Positions 47,056 through 55,497 of a DNA stretch of 64,000 nt are shown here, piece by piece (position 1 is the stretch's first letter; each line of letters starts with the position of its first letter). A program made the translations under genes and the position numbers. The notes below the pieces were generated by a model, which was not told where the DNA came from, made no database searches, and saw nothing but the letters and a program-made list of their open reading frames with translations. The stretch comes from Xanthomonas codiaei (lineage in GTDB: Bacteria; Pseudomonadota; Gammaproteobacteria; Xanthomonadales; Xanthomonadaceae), in NCBI RefSeq assembly GCF_002939785.1, contig NZ_MDEC01000021.1, positions 26,683-90,682 of the forward strand. The letters are read 5' to 3'.

Positions 47056-48165
47056 ATGAATCTCGCCATCCCCTCCAACACCACTGCGAGTCTACAACCG
47101 TCCTCGTTCTCCCTGTCGTCGCAGCAAGCCCTCACCGCTGTGATCATGAGCATGCTGGCGTACTGCATGCAGCGCATGCTCAGCGACATGCTGCAACGAC
47201 AGGATCGGGCATCCAGTGACGGCCAGCTACCGGCCACCCCTAACCCGGCACCCTCGATGCCGCCTTCGGGCCCGCCCTGTTCGACCACCCCCGGCGGACA
47301 ACACGGCAGGGGAAACGGCGATGGCAGTGGCGGCAATGGCGGCGGCTACAAGGGCAACGGTGGCAACAGCGCAAACGGAGCAGGCAACGGCGCATCGCCC
47401 GGCAACCCGGGTCGACCGACAACGCCGCCCGGCAATGGCCAGCCGGTCACGTCCAACCCCAGCGGCACGCAAGCGCCGCTGCCTTCCGGCAAGGTCGTCA
47501 CCGCTCCCCCCGGCGTGCAGAACAAGCCCATCGTGGTGCACAAAGGCGAGGTCTTCGACGGCAAGGGTCAGACCTACATCGGCGGCCCCAGCCTGGGCAA
47601 GGGCGATCAGGACGAGCACCAGCAGCCTCTTTTCATCGTCGAAGACGGCGGCAGCCTGTGCAATGTCCATATGAAAGGTGGTGGCGACGGTGTGCACTTC
47701 ATCGGCAGCGGCAAGATGGTCAATTGCGTCAACGAAGACGTCAGCGAGGATGCGGTCACCATCGATGGCCAGGGCAACCGCGATCATGATGCGCGCATTG
47801 CCGGTTCCAGCCCGGAGGTCAGCGGCCGGCCGAAGGTCGAGATCATCAATTGCACCTTCAACGGCGCCGCAGACAAGGTCGTGCAGGACAATGGCACCGC
47901 CGACGTGGTGATGTCGGGCTGCACCGTCAACGGCGCCGGCAAGGTGTTCCGCACCAATGGCGGGCATTCCGATATCGACACGCACCTCCAGGTTGAGAAT
48001 TGCGACTTCAATCAGGTCAAGGAGGCGATCTTCCGCACCGATTCGCCAGGCGCGACCGTGCTACTGAGAGACACGAAGACCGATGCGCCCGAAGAGGTGA
48101 TTGCACCCAACGCGTCCCAGGCCGTTGGGGCCACACGCATTGGCCACAAGGCCTACAGCGGTTGA
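47056..48165 (+). CDS. hrpW: HrpW harpin with pectate-lyase-like domain
   Basis: A 369-residue secreted protein. Residues 1-60 are harpin-like (SQQALTAVIMSMLAYCMQRM). A Gly/Asn/Pro-rich linker (residues ~80-135) leads into a right-handed beta-helix domain of the PL3 pectate lyase family, with VVHKGEVFDGKGQTYIGG, MVNCVNEDVSEDAVTIDGQG and TFNGAADKVVQDNG. It may bind or modify pectin in the plant wall. AAGGA precedes ATG 47056. No PIP box was found in the 172-bp gap after hpaB. Confidence 0.93.
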   Translation: MNLAIPSNTTASLQPSSFSLSSQQALTAVIMSMLAYCMQRMLSDMLQRQDRASSDGQLPATPNPAPSMPPSGPPCSTTPGGQHGRGNGDGSGGNGGGYKGNGGNSANGAGNGASPGNPGRPTTPPGNGQPVTSNPSGTQAPLPSGKVVTAPPGVQNKPIVVHKGEVFDGKGQTYIGGPSLGKGDQDEHQQPLFIVEDGGSLCNVHMKGGGDGVHFIGSGKMVNCVNEDVSEDAVTIDGQGNRDHDARIAGSSPEVSGRPKVEIINCTFNGAADKVVQDNGTADVVMSGCTVNGAGKVFRTNGGHSDIDTHLQVENCDFNQVKEAIFRTDSPGATVLLRDTKTDAPEEVIAPNASQAVGATRIGHKAYSG

Positions 48166-48187
48166 TTGCACACCGCACGTTCGCTGT

Positions 48188-48240
48188 GCGCCGATACCCG
48201 GCAGATGCACTGCATTGATGCACCTGCCGGGTATCGGCGC
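48188..48240 (+). terminator. Long-stem hairpin after hrpW
   Basis: GCGCCGATACCCGGCAG (48188-48204) pairs perfectly with 48224-48240; an inner TGCA/TGCA adds four more pairs. It lies 23 bp after the hrpW stop. No T run follows, so termination may depend on Rho or the hairpin may protect the message. Confidence 0.6.
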
Positions 48241-48401
48241 CTGCTGGGGGCTAGATCGCCGCACGCCGGCGCATCGGGCGCGGCCTCTTGTCTTGCGCGG
48301 TTGGCACTCAAGCATGATGGCGCGAGGATTTGGGGTACGTGTGTTGTCTCGCCAATCGCAAGGCAGGGCATGACTGTAGATCCACACGCGAGGTGTCTAG
48401 C

Positions 48402-51400
48402 GTGACCCGTATCCGCCCTTCCACCACGACATTTGGGCTACCTGGCAACAGCCGTGGCGCAGCGCATGCGGGTACGCCGTCGCCGCACAAGCAGGCCCAT
48501 CACCGACTGCATCAACTGGATGGCCCAGCGGCCGAGTCCGAGGCACGCGCTGCAGAACTGGATGTGGCCGCACGGGTGCATCGCTACACCGCAGCCGCTG
48601 CCGATGCCGAGCGGGGCACGCCTGCACCACGCAAGACAGCCAGGCTGCGCGGCGTGCGGGAGTCGTTGCAGAAACTCGCCCGACTCGCCGGTACGGCGGT
48701 GGGCATCGCGCGGCAGTCCACTCCCGACCATACGCGCCTGCTGCGCTACCAGGGCACCTCTGCGCAGCCTGCACCGCCGGCTCGGTCGGAACACAGCGAC
48801 TGGCACACCCTCGCTCCTTTGCAGATAGCGACGTTCTCCGCCTCGCAACGGCTGAGCGACGCCCGGATCGCCATGCGCAAGGCCGCAGCGCTGGAGCGCC
48901 TGGTGTTGCTGCATATCGATCGCCTGGAGCAGGACACCAGCCTGCATGCCAGACGCGCACCGCGCCTGGCCGACCGTGCCAACGACACCCGCAAACGCCA
49001 ACAGGTGCTGGCCACCTGGAGCGCATTGCTCCGCACGCACATTGCCGGTTGCAGCGAGCGCCTGACGCGCACTGAGCAGCAGCTGCAGCAGCAACTGGAC
49101 CAGCTCACGGCCATGCCGGCGCCTGCTGCAAACGGGCGTCGAGCGCGCTTGCGTGACCTGCTCACGCACGAAGCCGAGCTGGAGCGCATCCGCAAGCAGC
49201 ACCAGCACGCGCAGCACCTCTCCACCCTGCGCGAGAAACAACAGGCCATGCTGCAACGCATGGAAGTGCGCGCCGCCAGCCTCGACACCACACTGGCGCA
49301 GGCGCTGCAGTCTGCACTCATCGTAGCCGACGACCTGTTCGAGACCGCTGCACGCGCCGACGATCTGCGTGCACTGCTGCCGGCGCTGGCAGATCTGACT
49401 CAATCGCTCGAGGAGGAGGTTGACCGCGCAGCGGCCGATGATCTGCGCGCCAGCCAGGCGCTGCAGGCCGCCTCGGACGCGCTGATTGCCGCGCAGATTG
49501 CGCAGACCGCATCCAGCGCAACCGATGCCGCTACTGCCACTGCCTTGCGCAACCGCCTGTCGACCTGGGCGAGCGGGCTGTCCACCACGCGTTTCGCAGA
49601 CCAGGCCGTGCCTGCAGCGGGAATCGTGGCCATCGCGCTAGGTGCGCTACGCTCGGCGGTGGCCGGTGTGCTGGGCGACAACCGCGCTGAGGCCGCGGCG
49701 CTGCTGCTGGCCACCTTCGACCGTGTCCACGGCAGCACCTGGAGCGCGCTGATTCCCGCCGATCCGGAACGGCCCGAGGACCCGCCGGGCACGACGATGG
49801 GCGAGCACTCCGCCATTCCCCGTGCAGCGATCGAGGTGGCAACAACGCATTGGCTGGAGACGCTGGCGCGGGTGCCGCGCGGCCGTCAGGTACTCGGCCA
49901 GCTGATCCAGGCGCGCCACGAGCGTGCCGCCGACCCCGGCCGCCAGGACATCGCGCGGATTGCGTTGCGGGCCGATGCGCTGCTGCGCGCCACGCCTGTG
50001 GAAGATACCGCCACGCGGTGCTGGCTGAGCGGAGCCCGCCGCGCCGCCGGTATCGCCCTGCACGCGGCCGACCCGGCACACGCGTTGCGCACCTGCAGCG
50101 ACGACGAACGCGCGGCCTACCATGCGCTGCGCAACGGCTACGAGTCGCGTGCTCCGGATTCAGCGTATGCGCGCGCAAACGCCCACCTGCAGGCGTTCGG
50201 CGAGGCAGTGCGCACTGCCACCTCGCCGCATTCTGCCGGTGCACACGCGAGCGCTCCCAATCCACTGCATGCCTTGCCGGAGGGGCTGGAGGTCGCATCG
50301 GCCACCGCACTGCCAACACCGCGTCGACGCGCCAACCTGGCCCTGGAGCACGCCGCGGCTGCCTTGATCGGCTACCTGGGGGCATTGCATGCGGCCCGAC
50401 CGCAGGGCGGTGTTCCATCGCAGGCCGAGTTGCACTGGCAGGCGGCGGCCGAGCTGCTGCAATGGGTCGATGAGGACGTGGACCGCAGCCGCGTGGTCTT
50501 CGATGCCGCCACCCTTGCACGCATCACCGAGCGTGCCGCAGCACTGCACGACCACCATCAGGCGCAGGCATCCCGGGCCCCGGGCGGCACAGCGGTGCAG
50601 GCAACGGCACCGGAAGGATTGCAGCGTGCCTGGGAGCAGGTGCGAAGCGGCCGCTGCAGCGCGCCAGCCGCGCTCGATCTGTTGCGTCACTGCCTGTCTG
50701 CGGTGCGGGCGGAGCACGCAGAGCGAGCGGCGGAGCTGCAAACAAGCGATCCCTCGCCGCAGGCCAGCTTGTGGCTCGCCCATGCGGAGGACTGCCTGGC
50801 GCATTTCGACACCGCCGTCGACAAGGCCTTGCAGTTGACGAAGCAGACCGGTACCGGCGCCCTGGCCCACCCCGAGGCATTGCTGGACCTGCTGCGCGAC
50901 ATGCTCTCGCACCTGGAATGGCGCGACCGCTGGCGCATGACCTGCCAACACACCTCGGGCGTCAATCTCGCACCGCTTTCGGCGGCAGCTGCCATTGCAG
51001 GGTCTGCCTTCGGCCTGGGCACGCGACTGATCGCGAGCATGCAGTGCAATCGCGATGCCTCGCTGGAGTTCTACATGGGACGCACCGGCTTGTACCTGCA
51101 GATCAGCCGCCAATCCGCGACGCAGCGCCAGCTTGGAGCAGGCCTGACTGTCGGCTATGGCATCGATATGGAAAGCGACTACGCCGCAGCAGGGGTCTCG
51201 GCCGCCGTGGACTGGCGCTATCGGCGCGAGACCGGCGTGGAAGACGGCCTGCAGATCCGTATTCCGCGGCTGGGCAAGGGCCGCGAACCGGAGCTGCTAC
51301 AGGCATTCTTGCGCATGCTGGAGCAGCTGATACGCCGCGCAACGCCCGATCCGTCCGCACACCCCATTGGCGCGGACTGGATGCAGGCATTGCTGGCCGA

Positions 51401-52364
51401 GCATCCGGATGCCAGCGTCGGGCTGATCGACCAGGCCGCACGCGTCAGCCAGGGCACCGAATGCAGCGCCAGCGTCAGTGCCGGCGTGCGTGCAGGCGAT
51501 GCGCACGGCCGCCGCGCGGGCGCCGCGCTTGGGCTCGGCGTCAGATCGCGCCAGGACCTGGGCTGGACAACGACGACCGTGGCAGGCTACATGACCACGC
51601 ACTACTGCGACGCCACCGCCGCACGCCGGGTGGAAGTGGCTGCACGCCTGACGGCAGGCGTGCAACTGGCGCTTGCCAAGCATCCACGCACAGGCGCATC
51701 GGCGACGCCTGCGGCCAGCACCACGGTCTCGGCACTCGATGCTGGGTATGTCGCGGAAGTGAGCGCGGACGTGGCCACCGCCTTCTGCACACTGTTCCAG
51801 TTTGGTGGTGAAATCGATCCGGCCCGCAGCGACCGCGCAACCGACTTCGCGCAGTTCGCAGCGTTCGAGCGCCTGGTCCGCACCCAATGGGAGCGCTGGG
51901 CCGACTACGGCATGGTCAAGCTGGGCAACGATGTCGACCAGGCCTTGAAGCCCGTGCTGGCAGAGCTGCAACTGGAGCATTTCATGCAGCAGGCCAGGCG
52001 CTTTGCCGATGGCAACGCGCTGGCTGCGCTGTTCGCCGACGAGGCGTTGCGCAGCGAAGTTGCGCCGCTGCTGGACGTGCACCGCGCACTTGCACTGGTG
52101 GCGCAGGACGCTGGTGACGACACACGTGCACTCGCCGAGCGCACCGCCTTCGACGCGTTGCTGCAGCAGCCTGCCGTATGGGAGCCGACGTTGCTGCTGG
52201 TCCGCGAGAAGGCAAAACTGATCCAAGAACGTGGCCTGGACTTCATCGTCAAGCGCCAGCGCAACCGCATCGCCGAGGCCATGCGCACGGTCGGTCAATG
52301 GCCAGCGTACGAAACGGTGCCGCGCGCCGCAGAGCCCCGTTGTACTCCCAGTGTTCGCACGTGA
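48402..52364 (+). CDS. Large probable type III effector, 1320 residues, family not assigned
   Basis: I do not recognise a named family with confidence. The GTG at 48402 follows GAGGTG. The N-terminal ~40 residues (Thr/Ser/Pro/His-rich, few acidic) look like a type III signal. Residues ~60-880 are helical and Ala/Arg/Glu-rich (for example QLQQQLDQLTAMPAPAANG and an LHHRHQ-like segment). From ~860 the sequence changes to Gly/Tyr-rich alternating strands (LGAGLTVGYGIDMESDYAAA; SVSAGVRAGDAHG), reminiscent of the beta-rich end of AvrE/HopR proteins. It is flanked by hrpW and xopF1. Confidence 0.6.
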   Translation: MTRIRPSTTTFGLPGNSRGAAHAGTPSPHKQAHHRLHQLDGPAAESEARAAELDVAARVHRYTAAAADAERGTPAPRKTARLRGVRESLQKLARLAGTAVGIARQSTPDHTRLLRYQGTSAQPAPPARSEHSDWHTLAPLQIATFSASQRLSDARIAMRKAAALERLVLLHIDRLEQDTSLHARRAPRLADRANDTRKRQQVLATWSALLRTHIAGCSERLTRTEQQLQQQLDQLTAMPAPAANGRRARLRDLLTHEAELERIRKQHQHAQHLSTLREKQQAMLQRMEVRAASLDTTLAQALQSALIVADDLFETAARADDLRALLPALADLTQSLEEEVDRAAADDLRASQALQAASDALIAAQIAQTASSATDAATATALRNRLSTWASGLSTTRFADQAVPAAGIVAIALGALRSAVAGVLGDNRAEAAALLLATFDRVHGSTWSALIPADPERPEDPPGTTMGEHSAIPRAAIEVATTHWLETLARVPRGRQVLGQLIQARHERAADPGRQDIARIALRADALLRATPVEDTATRCWLSGARRAAGIALHAADPAHALRTCSDDERAAYHALRNGYESRAPDSAYARANAHLQAFGEAVRTATSPHSAGAHASAPNPLHALPEGLEVASATALPTPRRRANLALEHAAAALIGYLGALHAARPQGGVPSQAELHWQAAAELLQWVDEDVDRSRVVFDAATLARITERAAALHDHHQAQASRAPGGTAVQATAPEGLQRAWEQVRSGRCSAPAALDLLRHCLSAVRAEHAERAAELQTSDPSPQASLWLAHAEDCLAHFDTAVDKALQLTKQTGTGALAHPEALLDLLRDMLSHLEWRDRWRMTCQHTSGVNLAPLSAAAAIAGSAFGLGTRLIASMQCNRDASLEFYMGRTGLYLQISRQSATQRQLGAGLTVGYGIDMESDYAAAGVSAAVDWRYRRETGVEDGLQIRIPRLGKGREPELLQAFLRMLEQLIRRATPDPSAHPIGADWMQALLAEHPDASVGLIDQAARVSQGTECSASVSAGVRAGDAHGRRAGAALGLGVRSRQDLGWTTTTVAGYMTTHYCDATAARRVEVAARLTAGVQLALAKHPRTGASATPAASTTVSALDAGYVAEVSADVATAFCTLFQFGGEIDPARSDRATDFAQFAAFERLVRTQWERWADYGMVKLGNDVDQALKPVLAELQLEHFMQQARRFADGNALAALFADEALRSEVAPLLDVHRALALVAQDAGDDTRALAERTAFDALLQQPAVWEPTLLLVREKAKLIQERGLDFIVKRQRNRIAEAMRTVGQWPAYETVPRAAEPRCTPSVRT

Positions 52365-52468
52365 GCCGCGCACCAGACTGCGCCGGGGCCGCCGACAAGC
52401 GACAGACGCAAGGGCGGTTGCGTCTGTCGTTGCGGCGTACGCTGTGGATCAGCTGCGGGATCGATCGC

Positions 52469-54490
52469 TCACGGCCTGCCGTCTTCCCACTGGCGAAGTT
52501 CCTCGCTTTGGTGCAATGCCTGCCTGAGCTTTTGTAGCTCGGTCTTGAGTGTATTGGTCAGGTCGTTGCTTGGCACGCCGCTGAACATCGCCGCCTGCCC
52601 AGCGTGCAGGCGGTCGAGCACAGTGTCGATCGTCGCAATCGAGACGGATTGCGTGCCGATCTCCGTGCGCAATTCCTCCAGGGCTTCACACAATCTCCCT
52701 GCCAGCGGCCCAGTTGCAGGCGCAAGCGGCTGCCCCTCCTCCACGGCGCGCGCAATCTCTGCCGATGTCGGCGCCGAAAACAGCGCGATCGCCACCTCGA
52801 TGGGTTCGGCCAGCGCCTGAAGCGTGCCTGCGATGGTGCGTTGATGATCGGCGGCGTTGGCGGCGCGTTCTTGGTCCAGGCGCGTCGCCTGGGTGGTGTT
52901 GGCGCCGTTCTTGGCCTTGAGCGCATTCCAGACCGTATCGTTGAACAGTGTCTGCGCTGCCTGTTGCACGATCGTGGCGGTGGAATTGATGGCTTCGCCC
53001 GCAACGCTGCCGTTTGCGTTACCGCCACGCAAGGGCGAAGCGATCAGGCGGCCGGCCCCGAGCGAGGCGAAATTGACCATCACGTTGCTGAGCATGTGAC
53101 GGACCAGCACATCGCGTACCGCAGTGGTGACCGCGTTGGTGGTGCTCAAGGCCTGCCTGGCCAACGCCAGGCCTTCCATCCCGGTTTCCAGCAGGTAGTT
53201 GGGGAAACGCACAGCGTCGGACCATTGCGCGGGCCGACGGGTCTTGTCCGGCAATGCCAGCGCAAACAGGTTCAGCCGCTGCTGTCCACCAAGCAGATCG
53301 GGCACGCGCATCTGGCCGGTACTCGCAACCGCCTTGCCGGTTTCGAGTATCGCCTTCTGCACCACCCCTGCCCCGCCGATGGCGAGCGCGCTCAGACCCA
53401 GTTGGCCGGCTGGCGTGCGCGTGCCCGGGTCGTCGGAGGTCTGCCGCGCCGCGTTGAACCCCGCGTTGATCGTCGGCTTGAGCAACAAGGTGTCCAGGGA
53501 CTTGTCGTCCAGGGTCGATTGCCACTGGATGATGCCCTGGCGGAGGTCGTAGGTCTGCGCCTTGAGCTTGGGAAGCGTTTCGGTGTTGCCTTCGCCGGGA
53601 CGCGTGAAGCGTTTGCCCTCGGCAGTGATTTCCAGCAGGGCCGGCGGCGGATCGGGTACCAGGATCTTGGGGTCGATGGTCTGGAACCGCGGCAGGTTGG
53701 CAACACGCGCGCGCCGATCCATCGCCGGGATCAGCAACGTATCGCTGGTATAGGACATCAGGCCCGCCACCGCGCCGGACAGCGCCGTCGTACTCAGCGT
53801 CTCCGATCCGGGCGCACGCGCGCCGTCGTAGGCTGCACCCGCGGCGAGACCGAATGGGGTCCGCATCGAGCCGATGATGAAGGCCCTGAGGCACTCGTAA
53901 GCGATCGGCCACGCTGCCTTTGCGCCTGCCGTCTTCATATCGCCGACGATCTGGTATCCGGCATCCGGCCCGAACGCGGCGATGCGTTCGTCCACGCGCG
54001 CGTCCGCCCATTCCAGATACGCGGCCTGCAGTGCCTCCTGCTCCTCCGAGGGCTCTGCAAAGTGCAGATTGCCCAGGCGAGTCCGTAGCTGCGCCTTCAA
54101 CTCAGCGGCCGCCGCTGCGCTGCGCTGCGCATAGGTCGCTGCAGCGGCAGGCGCGTGCGGCTCATCGACGACCGAGGACGCGGAGCTTGCGTACGGAGTG
54201 TAAAACGCTGCGTCCGTCGACTCGGAAGAATGCGATGACTGCGAGGACCCCGAGCGATGCGATGCACCATGCGAGGACTCGGCATGACTTGCGTCGGTGG
54301 TCACGCGACGTGCAACCGGTGCGCGGCGACCGCGCAATACCTGGCCCGAAGAGGGCAGGCCGGCGAGCGGCCCGGTTGGCACTTCCGCCTGTGACAGGGC
54401 GACGGCCTCCTCGGCATGCGTCGGACGTGTGGGCGCAGGAGACGTTGCGCGGCCGCTGGGAGAGGTCCCGATGTTGCCGGAGAGCTTCAT
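52469..54490 (-). CDS. xopF1: XopF1 type III effector
   Basis: A 673-residue effector of the XopF family, which in related strains is encoded in the same cluster between hpaB and hrpF. The N-terminal ~120 residues are Ser/His/Ala-rich and disordered (secretion region). The conserved body includes IVGDMKTAGAKAAWPIAYEC and NLPRFQTIDPKILVPDPPP. The start ATGA overlaps the stop of the chaperone gene. Function in the plant cell is reported as defence suppression for the family. Confidence 0.87.
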   Translation of the reverse strand: MKLSGNIGTSPSGRATSPAPTRPTHAEEAVALSQAEVPTGPLAGLPSSGQVLRGRRAPVARRVTTDASHAESSHGASHRSGSSQSSHSSESTDAAFYTPYASSASSVVDEPHAPAAAATYAQRSAAAAAELKAQLRTRLGNLHFAEPSEEQEALQAAYLEWADARVDERIAAFGPDAGYQIVGDMKTAGAKAAWPIAYECLRAFIIGSMRTPFGLAAGAAYDGARAPGSETLSTTALSGAVAGLMSYTSDTLLIPAMDRRARVANLPRFQTIDPKILVPDPPPALLEITAEGKRFTRPGEGNTETLPKLKAQTYDLRQGIIQWQSTLDDKSLDTLLLKPTINAGFNAARQTSDDPGTRTPAGQLGLSALAIGGAGVVQKAILETGKAVASTGQMRVPDLLGGQQRLNLFALALPDKTRRPAQWSDAVRFPNYLLETGMEGLALARQALSTTNAVTTAVRDVLVRHMLSNVMVNFASLGAGRLIASPLRGGNANGSVAGEAINSTATIVQQAAQTLFNDTVWNALKAKNGANTTQATRLDQERAANAADHQRTIAGTLQALAEPIEVAIALFSAPTSAEIARAVEEGQPLAPATGPLAGRLCEALEELRTEIGTQSVSIATIDTVLDRLHAGQAAMFSGVPSNDLTNTLKTELQKLRQALHQSEELRQWEDGRP

Positions 54491-54930
54491 GAGGCCACCT
54501 CGGCCGTGCTGCCGGCCTGCGTCACCAGCGCGTCCAGCACCACACGTGCGGCAACTTGCCCGCGCTCCAGCGCAGTGGCCACGGCATCGGGCGTGCGTTC
54601 GATTAACAGCGGGCAGACACAGAGCAGACCAAGGTCCGAGAGCGTGAGCCGCCAGCCGTATTGGGTCAGCAATTGTTCCTGCAGCGCCAGCAGCGTCACC
54701 ACATCCTCGCCGCCGAGTTCACGTGCGGCCAATGGCATGATCACTTCCGGAAACGCCGTCATCTCGCCCTGCTGCATCTGCGCGTGGACACGGCACAACA
54801 TGCCCGCAGGACCAAGGATGGTTTCGCCTTGGCCAAGTCGCTGCGCAAGCTCCTCAGGTAACCCAAGACGGACTCCCAGGTTGGTGAAAAATGTGTCGTT
54901 CGCTGCGTGGAGATTTCCCAGTTCCGACAT
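54487..54930 (-). CDS. Probable type III chaperone for XopF1
   Basis: A 147-residue acidic protein starting MSELGNLHAANDTFFTNLGV, with a CesT-like pattern of mixed helices and strands (CRVHAQMQQGEMTAFPEVIM; LLTQYGWRLTLSDLGLLCV). Small, acidic, immediately upstream of and overlapping an effector gene: this is the usual layout of effector-specific chaperones. A GAGGA site lies 9 bases upstream of ATG 54930. Confidence 0.75.
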   Translation of the reverse strand: MSELGNLHAANDTFFTNLGVRLGLPEELAQRLGQGETILGPAGMLCRVHAQMQQGEMTAFPEVIMPLAARELGGEDVVTLLALQEQLLTQYGWRLTLSDLGLLCVCPLLIERTPDAVATALERGQVAARVVLDALVTQAGSTAEVAS

Positions 54931-55497
54931 TGTCCGAAATCCTCGAGAAATTATGCGATGGGTACCGATACACCATTTCGGTAGGACGCAGTATCTGGCT
55001 CGCGATGCACCCCCGCACAAGACACCGCGAATGACTCGCGCCGCACACGAAGTCCACCTGTTGGAAATCGCGCGATCGAGACCTGTGTCATACGCAGCCC
55101 ATGTCCGCGGAGCGACAGATGAATCGCATGAAAGACCGCGGGTAGCGGAACAACACGCATACTCCGTAGCGGCGTAGGCAAGCGCTTTTAGCAAGCGTGC
55201 TATCTTGACTGTCTCGCCGGACGCGCACCTACCGCACACGCCAGAGATCTTCAGGTCGAGCAGCCCGGAAATCGCAAGAAACATGTCCTCTTTGCGCTTT
55301 TCTTGCTCAAACACGGATATCGGATCAGTAAGCAAGTCTGCTCATACAAAACGACATCTTTACTTGACTGGCGCTGGCACGCCTCCGGTTCCCCAAATGC
55401 GTACTTGCAGAATGAGTCGAACAGCGCACTGACGAATCGGGCGATCAGGTTGATCGCCCGTCCGTTCGCGCAATAGGATGCCGATTGGGAGTGATCA
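54931..55497. other. Control region upstream of the xopF1 operon
   Basis: About 570 bp without a convincing gene. The chaperone frame stays open to 55335, but the added residues look random and would run over the PIP box. The stretch is less GC-rich than its surroundings. It holds the imperfect PIP box at 55027-55051 and ends at the hrpF stop. Confidence 0.55.
55027..55051 (-). promoter_or_regulatory. Imperfect PIP box for the chaperone-xopF1 operon
   Basis: On the minus strand: TTCGT (55051-55047), 15 bases, TTCGC (55031-55027), 97 bp before the chaperone start. I did not find a perfect YANNNT at 30-32 bp. Confidence 0.6.

Noticed and set aside
54931..55335. N-terminal extension of the XopF1 chaperone gene
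   Set aside because: The open frame extends 135 residues upstream, but the extra part is Cys/Arg-rich without family pattern and would cover the PIP box.
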